The position numbers and the translations under genes were made by a program. The notes under the pieces are model-generated. The model saw nothing but the letters and a program-made list of their open reading frames with translations. It did not search any database and was not told where the DNA came from. Source: Adiantum capillus-veneris (Eukaryota; Streptophyta; Polypodiopsida; Polypodiales; Pteridaceae). Taken from it: a DNA stretch of 64,000 nucleotides. Location of the stretch: the NCBI GenBank assembly GCA_014529385.2, contig CM043963.1, forward strand, positions 92,767,912 through 92,831,911, given 5' to 3'. Of the stretch, positions 55,260-64,000 are shown piece by piece; within the stretch, counting starts at the first letter, position 1, and each line of letters opens with the position of its first letter.

Positions 55260-56720
55260 GATCATGAGCTCTCCTTAGATGCACCTTCCCTATCTATCAC
55301 ACATACAAAGTTCACTAGACTCATACATCAGGGTCTGAGTCAGCTAGATACTAGGAGCACATGGATACAATTGATATAGGAGTTGGGCATGAAGATGGAT
55401 TTCTCTAGAGAGAATATTCTCTAATTCATGCAAGATGGATTTGTGACAAGGCCTAGATACATGGATACAAACTTATCTCATGGGATACATCCTTGCATTA
55501 GCTTCAGATCAAGACTAGTAGATTTCCAAGAGTACCATCAGAGGCCAAGATATGTCATTTATGTCATATTGATCCAGAGATGGAGCTGCAATACATATGT
55601 CATTGCCCTGTGCACTATGAGATACATGGCCGCTTTCACTGCTTATTGAGAGAGGATTTCAAACCGTTTTCTAGAGTCATGACATACCTAGATCAGAGAT
55701 GCCTAGGCCTATTTTTACTCAAGCTATGTAAACACATGCAGAGCTTGCTGAGGACATCAGGGGAGAGCCAATCTCAGAGACAGACCATAGATTTCTTTAC
55801 ACCAGAAAATGAGCATCCAGAGGAGTGCTCACCACAGTAGAGCTCAGCTCCAGATCACACCTACACCAGAGGTATGTTGATCGATTGGGTGATTGAGCTA
55901 GGGAGATCCAGACAACCACTATCGCAGGGGGTGAAGCACAATACCAAAGGAGGTTGCATCATGGTTTCAGATGCATGGCTTCAGCATGGACACATCTTGC
56001 CTCCCTTCCAATATTCCCTTGATGCACCATCATTTTCTCTTACACACATGGAGTTTACTAGACTCATTTGTTAGGACCTGACCCAGTAGGACACCAGGAG
56101 GACATGGATAGAGCCGACATAGGAGTTGGCCACGAACATGTCTTTCTATAGAGAGAATCTTCCCCAACTCACAGGGGATGGGTTTGTGATTATACCCAGC
56201 TATTTGGATACACATCTATCTCATGGGTTACAGTGTGCCATTGGTCAGATACAGACATCTTCACACCAGCTTGAGATTGAGACGATTTAGTGGGATAATA
56301 ACAGCTAATAGGATATGCCACCTATGCCATACAGAGTTAGAGACAAAGATGCATTATATATGGAAATGCACAGTGTATTACAAGATACGGGGTCTCTTCC
56401 ACTTTCTATTCAAAGAAGGCTTTGGACCCTTCTCCAGCTTGAGATTGAGACTGGTAGATTGAGAGGGATACTACCAGCTAATAGGATATGCCACCTATGC
56501 CATATAGAGTCAGAGACGAAGATGCATTATATATGGCAATACACAGTGTATTGCAAGATACAAGGTTGCTTCCACTTTCTATTCAGAGAAGACTTTGGAC
56601 ACTTTTCCATAGTCATGAGTTATCAAGACCAGAGATGCCTTGGACTGTATCTACTTGAGCTACACAAACACGGAGAGAGTTTACTAAGGACATCTGGAGA
56701 GAGACAATCCTAGAGACAAA
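55260..56720 (+). pseudogene. degenerate repeats with LINE-type C-terminal CCHC motif
   Basis: The best unit (about 56290-56420) reads NRICHLCHTELETKMHYIWK followed by CTVYYKIRGLFHFLF. The spacing C-x2-C-x8-H-x4-C is that of the zinc motif that follows RT in many plant LINEs. A second unit at about 56470-56600 repeats it (NRICHLCHIESETKMHYIW). A third, more decayed unit at about 55530-55660 has lost part of the Cys pattern (HIDPEMELQYICHCPVHYEI). All are followed by DQRCLGL.LL-type sequence. No RT domain was found beside them, so LINE identity is tentative. Confidence 0.5.
56021..56605. repeat. nested tandem duplications in the CCHC region
   Basis: A unit of about 168 bp starting CAGCTTGAGATTGAGAC occurs at about 56268 and 56436. 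A larger duplication pairs about 55280-55500 with 56030-56230 (shared phrases ATAGGAGTTGG, TAGAGAGAATATTC or TAGAGAGAATCTTC, CTATCTCATGGG). Confidence 0.75.
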
Positions 56721-57142
56721 TTATCAAATCCTTCACACCAGACACTAGATAGATAGAGGAGAAGCCACCATTGCAAAGCTCAACTCAAAGTCACACCCAT
56801 GGTACTCTCATTGACCGAGCATTGGAGCTAGGGAGATTGAGACGCCCACGATTGAGAAGAGAAGCTTCAGAACATCGACAGAGACTACAACAAAGGATTC
56901 GAGCCATACTATCAAACATCCAAAGTACAAATGAGGATGGATTCATCACCCATTGTATCTCTCTCTTGTATTGGGCACCCATTCTATCAGTGATCACACA
57001 TACCCAACATAGTTCCAGCCAGTAACAATTCTAGATTCAATTTAGTATCTTTTTTTTAACTCAAAAAGGTATCATATTCACAGTATGTAACAAATTGTTC
57101 TCATAGGTCATTTTAGCCTTTTGAAGATGCTAATATATCATT

Positions 57143-58554
<1,412 letters not shown>

Positions 58555-59190
58555 GTACCCTAGTATTTAAGGTATAACTTAATCAAACCAATGAACAATT
58601 TTCACAGAGCTACTCATAACCGAAAACTAGTTGCGGGATCATAGCTTGCCAAAAAGTGTTAGAGCATTCAACCATTACCACATAATGTCAAGCATACCCA
58701 ACCCACACAGTGGGCCTTGCCAGGCTAAGCGACGGGGATCAAGATACCACACATCTAGTAGTGCCTCGAACTGTCAAGCAAAGCCAACCAACATAATGGG
58801 CCTTACCAGGCTAAGCGACAGGGTACACCAACCAATAAGCCCGATTGTTTATATTATCATAAGACAAGTATGAAAAAAGGAGAGAAAAACCATAATATCT
58901 AGCTCAGTAAACAGTAGCCAACCTGTGTTGGTTGAGTTGCAAGCTCCATGATTGGTACAACAAAGAGTGAACAAACACACACACTTCTAACTTTTTATGC
59001 AAGTAAAACACACACAAGGCTAAGTGAGGGGCAAAATGCGCCCTCACCTCTTTAAATAGGAGAAGATAGATCACGATCACTCATGGTGAGTAGTGCACAT
59101 AATTGTTATCATCCCAAGCACTGAGTAGGCCAGGTTCTACTCCTCCTAGGGAAGCCACAACATGTAGCCACCTCTGATGTGTCATAGTAG
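58555..59190. other. spacer with a duplicated TGGGCCTTGCCAGGCTAAGCG phrase-family repeat
   Basis: A unit of about 85 bp (CAACCCACACAGTGGGCCTT, then GCCAGGCTAAGCGACGGGG) occurs near 58693 and, varied, near 58787. A minus-strand TATTTAAAG lies near 59040. No gene is supported. Confidence 0.5.
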
Positions 59191-61200
59191 AGCAGAGCAG
59201 CCATTGCCCCTTTAGCAAGGTAGGGTAGATGAGGCCCAATTATAGAGCAAGAAATTTTTAACCATGTTATCTCCTTCTAAGGGAATATTCTCTTAGCATT
59301 GAGTAATATCTGCTGTAAAAAGATGAAAAATCTATTTAGAGAGGTTAAGAGTAACCTCTGTTGAGTTTTTTGTTATCCAAAAGGGGTTGTAGTGTATTCG
59401 CAAAAAGTTATAGAAGATTTTTTGTTTGGCAGCACAAACTAATGCAAACTCTGCTAGTATAAGTTCAAGACAAAGAGTGAAATCTTTGGTAACATCCGTA
59501 AAGATGCCATTCAAGGCATCAGATATCCATCTAAATTTATGTTTATGAATCTTATAGGTGGGAAAAAGTACTGGTATTTTAGTATCCTAAAGAGAATAAC
59601 CCAGATTTCCTAAGTGTCTCGAGATGTTATTGGTAACCTCTTGTAGGGCTGTGTTGAGTCTTGTGAATTCCTTCCCAGATACCCGAGAATGTGGTGCTTT
59701 CCAAGCTAAGTTTTTGCAAATAAGAGTGGGACAATTAGGGCTTTTATCCAGATCTACTATGAACCAATTTTTTGACAGACTTTGAAATTCAAGAGCCAAT
59801 TGTGGTGTAATTCAAGAGATATCTGTAGACAACCATTTTCTAGGTACATGTGAGATTTTTTGGAAAAAAACATTCTTCCACCAATTTAGCCAAGTCCAGT
59901 AGGACTGCTTTCTCTAATTAGTGAGAACTGATAAGGTCAGTTAATCTGCTAAGTAAAGTTGATAAAGCAAGATATGGGTTTTTGGGAAAGTTAGGTATGT
60001 GATTAAGCCCATTAGCCAGGAATTTCCAGATTGTAATATTTTCAATGAAGCTAAGATCACAAGTATAAACATGCATACCATATGTATCAAAGTCTTTGCA
60101 AAATGTGATAAACTGGTTACATACACAATCAAGAATGGAGTTGTGTCGAAGAAAATCATTACTGTAGACCAAATTTTTAATAGGTTGTTGATACTTCCAG
60201 CCAATAAGTACATTGTCAAGTAATTTGTGGTTACCAAAAACTAAGTCAAAACACCCACAAAAAAGTGTCTTAGGGTGTATCCAATTGAGAAGCTCATTCT
60301 GAAAGAGACAGTGAACGTAAATATAATCTTTGCCTGGAGTTTTTTTATTGAGAAACCGCCTTCCACATGGGCTCACAGCAACCTACATGTTCATCAATGC
60401 TTATAAATCAAGAAGGTGCCTGATTGGGGTGTTTCTGCCTCTTCCTCTAGTGTAGCTACGAGATTTTCCTCGACTAGAGGAAGAGCTAGGTATCTAAAAA
60501 GAAGTAAAAGAGTTGGGAGTAGCAAGAGAATCAGGTCTTTTTAGTGACGGGGGGTCATCTTCATCAATACAGGCTTGAGTAAGCTAGTGATAATCTTTAC
60601 TCCTTTGTAATTAGCATAATTGGTTAGATAAATTCCAGGTTCATCAAACTTTAGCTCCTTCAAGATATCCAGCATTAGCCCATGAAAGATGTTGAAAGCA
60701 ATTGGACCAATTACTATCTGTTTAGCTTGGCCACCCAACCAAGAACAAATAAGGGAGAGATGAAAGTCCACCGGTTTTTCGGGGAAGAGTAGGTCTAGAT
60801 GGTTAAGAATAAACCAAATGGCATGATCAAACCACATTATGCTGGATTTGCATGAGGCTTGAGAGTCAAGAAACTTGCAGGCACATTTAACATAGGGTCC
60901 AAAAACATTCCATATGGATTATGTATAGAAATCTGGGTTACTTTTGGCAAACTCCATGTTCCCCTTTGTACAAATGTAAAGGCCTTTATTGGAAAAGAAT
61001 TTAGAATGGTTGATGAAGTTGAGGTTGAAGGGGGCTTTTATGAGTTCCCCTTTGTCAAGGAATTGTCCACCTTTCAAAATTTTGAGTCTGCAGTCTTCAA
61101 CAGTAGAGGCAGGGAGATTAGCTAGATAAACCCAGGTTTCACTAAGAATTGGTGCTAGAAAGGCTTTGTTAGGTAGGACCCGGAGCTAATGGTCCACTCC
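59190..61200 (-). pseudogene. Penelope-like element reverse transcriptase, decayed
   Basis: Read leftward, a Cys-rich region (TLFCGCFDLVFG, LDCVCNQFITFC, GMHVYTCDLSF) leads to ANGLNHIPNFP near 60000, then FIVDLDKSPNCPTLIC near 59745 (the DK motif found before RT in Penelope-like elements), then FPTYKIHKHKFRWISDA near 59545, and DITQC, stop, ENIPLEGDN near 59285, which fits the first catalytic Asp motif of the RT palm. Stops and breaks separate the frames (60376-59918, 59799-59587, 59514-59332). A further minus frame at 60837-60541 and sequence to 61200 may be the N-terminal part; I see no GIY-YIG motif. The remainder of the RT palm is missing. The family call is from motif memory and needs a profile search. 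Confidence 0.55.
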
Positions 61201-62213
61201 AAAAGATTCAATTTCAATCTGCCTAATATGTAGGAAAGGAAAAAGCTTGGAGATTTTTGGTACCATTTCTAAGAGGCTAGTCATTGAGGGAGCAAAGATT
61301 ACTCTGAAATTCTTTGACGGCTTCAAGAGCCGCACTATCTCTATAAAAGATACCACGTGTCTGAGGGATGGTTGGAGTAGCCGAGGTACTCATAAAAGAA
61401 GGATCGAGGCCGCATAGTTTTTTCAAAAATTTAGATAGATCAGTCCCAGAAGATGTAAATAGGGCAAGCTCATGCTAATAGTGGACAGAGAGTATAGGTA
61501 GCTAGGTTATGTACTGGGAAATCAAATTCACACCATCTTTGGAATCCTTATCCAAGGTAGCCAAAATCTTGACCCAATCATTAAAAGATAACATGTACAA
61601 GATAGACATCTTTTTTTGTGGTAAGAGCCGAATCATATATTAGTTGAGAAGCATCCAAGCTGCCAATACATCTGAGGACAAGAGATGTTGCCATAGAGAG
61701 GGGTTCAGAAGATAATTCCAAGCCTTGCGAGTGAGCAAGGGTCTACAATATACAAATTAGTTAGTAAGGCTATGACTACTTATGGTATTAAGTAACACAA
61801 CATTTGGCCTTTCTTGCCAAGAAAGGTCGATTTCTAACTGCTAAGGCATTTTGGAGTATGGTCTTTTAGGTAAAACTTAATCTGCTCTAGAATCCTTGTA
61901 TGATTCTTTGGGTTGTATTTTACTTTCATTCGGGTTGTCATTCTAAAGTGTTTGTGATCCTAAAAGGAAATATATAAACATAAATATGATTAGTCTTGTA
62001 GATTGGGCCTGCAATCCTTAAACCAAAAACGTCAGAGACTACAATAGCCGTGAGCAGGAAACCAGAAAATTAGTCTATGAGGGACCACCTACCACCAGCC
62101 AACCAGTCAAGGGATTATAGACTGTGGGTCCAACTTAGAACTAAGATTCAAAACTATTTTCTAAAGCCAACATCCCGATTTATCCAAAAGAATGGAAAAA
62201 CCTTATGTTTAGG
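61201..62213. other. unassigned region right of the RT fragment
   Basis: Only short broken frames occur and no motif is recognised. It may include more of the decayed Penelope-like N-terminus on the minus strand. Confidence 0.4.
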
Positions 62214-63405
62214 ATGTGTGTGTAGCTGTTTTAACATAAATAATAAGACATAATTGAACTTTTACATTCAAAAGACAGCTGGCTCCAGAGAAAGGAAAAT
62301 GATAAGTACAAAAACAACTCAGTCTTAGAATTATCTTTGTACAATGCTTATAAGAATGAAGCCTCATTCCATTATACAGATATCAGAAGTACTTCCCCCG
62401 CAGTAGGTGTAAGTGTAATCATGTGTAGAAAATTGCTTTAAGCCAAAAAAACTTCCAAGATAAGATAGAGTCCTTACCTGTATCCATCCAAACACAACAA
62501 CAGATACATTAGCCTTGGATGTGTTTTACACGTATCAATGGACTATACCAGTTTTGTTATCCATGTCCATCTTACAACTTTTTTTAACTTACAAGCACAG
62601 TCCAAAGTACTTATGTGTTCCATATATATTTTTTAATTAAAAATATTTTATTATTTTAAAGTTTATATTTCTTGATCTTTTAGCATGAATATTATTCTGA
62701 TTAGAAGGCCATAACCCCTTCTAATCCAAGTGTCTCATCCCTCATCAACATCTTATCAGTCTTTTTCTTTGCTAGATCAGTGAAACTCCATTTCTCTTGC
62801 TTTTTTCAATACATGAAGCCATAAAGTAAAGAAGCCTAAGAAATCTTTAAAAATTCCATTAATAGTACAAGAATATCAAACTTGTTTTTGTTTATTTAGG
62901 ACAGATATAGTATATGCCCATTAGGGTTCATGGAATCCAACCTTCCCAAGTTTGTATGTCAATTACACTAATTATACACCTCTTAGAAAACCAAGTGGTA
63001 GAGAACCCTTAATGTAAACGTGGTATCCAGTCGATAACAAATGTCAAATCATGAAAAAAGGAACAGTTGACTTTAGGGTCTTTTTTCAAACTATACCTGA
63101 CCTTGTGAATGCCAAAGAAGTTTTTCATGACACCATCAAAACAACCAGTATCAAACAAGTCCAACATCAGTATGCAGCCGGGGCATACCCCCAACTCCCA
63201 ATTAGTTAGTATTTGCGCAACCTGTATCAAGTTGGAGGAAACAACTAGTAACAGTAAATAGTCCAATACCAGTAAAAATCCAGGGTATACCCCCCATCCC
63301 CAAAATATTTTTTTGAACAGTATGCAAACGTAGTACGTCTTCTATCCATGCAATGAATCATCAGAGTATTGTGTTGTGAAGCCAAGCGACAACAACCACT
63401 ATAAC
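62214..63405. repeat. direct repeat R2, about 1.19 kb
   Basis: This is the partner of R1. With R1 it brackets the Penelope-like RT fragment, an arrangement known for Penelope-like elements, whose tandem partial copies form pseudo-LTRs. A plain duplication is the alternative. Confidence 0.85.
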
Positions 63406-63648
63406 ATTGCGCGCATCTGCCGTATGTGTCAAAGTAAGGGACTTGCCGTACACTGTGTGTGAGCCACAAATGGCTGCAAGCACACAACCAGATTAATCTA
63501 GCAAGCTCCAGAGAGCAAGGGTGTGTCACTCACCGCCCTACCCTCACCTTCGTGGAGGATTCCTCACCAAGGAGAAGAGGGAGCTATCACCGTACCACGC
63601 TCAACCGCCTCGCCGCCGCCGTACCATTGCAATGCTCGAACACGCACA

Positions 63649-63706
<58 letters not shown>

Positions 63707-64000
63707 CACACACACACACAAGCACACACACACACACACACACACACAAGGAGATGAAGAAGAAGATGGAGATGGAGCAAGAGCACTCTTCAATTGCACA
63801 AATGAGAGAATGAGCGATTTTTAGGTTTAAGTGACTTTTATATGAGCTCGCCCATTCACACTTGGACGCCCATGCTTAGCCAACTAACCCTTGAATGTTC
63901 CAGTTAGAGTACGCCTCTCATCGACGATCACTCTTACCCTTTTTCTATTGGACCTACAAGCCCATCCCATGACTACTAGAAGTGGACGCCCATGGTGGTT
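63406..64000. other. right edge: compound CT/CA microsatellite, no gene
   Basis: (CT)n at about 63650-63672 runs into (CA)n to about 63748. Apparent frames across it encode SLSL and THTH runs and are artefacts. A short region before it (63530-63640) could code for a few residues but has no recognised motif. Confidence 0.6.

Noticed and set aside
63459..63824. Frames of 60-120 codons on both strands near the right edge
   Set aside because: They encode SLSL and THTH runs from (CT)n and (CA)n and show no motif outside the repeats.

Overview
This window is plant nuclear DNA built almost entirely from transposable elements; I found no convincing host gene, tRNA, rRNA or CRISPR array. The plant assignment rests on a CACTA (En/Spm) transposon with TNP2-type transposase and GT-AG introns of 80-100 bp, Ty1/copia elements with initiator-Met-tRNA primer sites, a Tat-like Ty3/gypsy element with two RNase H domains, chromovirus-type gypsy elements, and long CT/GT/AT microsatellites. 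A Penelope-like reverse transcriptase fragment near 59-61 kb would be unusual in a flowering plant and is a weak hint of a non-seed plant or gymnosperm. The species cannot be fixed from the sequence.

Layout. 1-3029: minus-strand copia element (copia-1) with a 751-bp LTR at 2279-3029. 3030-5944: 5'-truncated Tat-like gypsy pol (plus) with its 3' noncoding tail to about 7180. About 7203-30764: minus-strand CACTA transposon with a Transposase_24-type gene (7279-8210) and a TNP2/DUF4218/DUF4216 gene (8610-28475). The TNP2 gene is split in an exon by a 16.2-kb gypsy element (gypsy-2, 11776-27954, 474-bp LTRs, TSD gtgac/gtgat). Gypsy-2 is itself split in its protease-RT frame by a 5167-bp copia element (copia-2A, 14826-19992, TSD gagat). 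So there are three nested generations. Gypsy-2 also carries about 3.5 kb of extra coding sequence between pol and the 3' LTR whose product I do not recognise.

30765-34340 holds no recognisable gene, only small tandem repeats. 34344-38208 is the gag-protease-RT start, PBS and LTR of a decayed minus-strand gypsy element. 38214-42664 is a nonautonomous LTR element (TSD aagca). 43029-53928 is best read as a minus-strand LTR element with LTR-like repeats of about 1.3 kb, a gag and a chromodomain but no polymerase genes. A second copia-2 copy (copia-2B, 43412-48588, TSD ccatc) sits inside its left repeat and keeps an intact 1299-codon protease-integrase-RT-RNase H frame. 55.2-57.0 kb carries degenerate repeats with a CCHC motif like the tails of LINE ORF2 proteins. 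57.3-63.4 kb is a decayed Penelope-like RT region between two direct repeats of about 1.2 kb.

How the parts relate. The elements act on each other only by insertion: nesting gives the order CACTA, then gypsy-2, then copia-2A; and the chromodomain element, then copia-2B. Nearly every coding region is broken by stops, frameshifts or truncation. Copia-2B is the least decayed, with one mismatch between its LTRs.
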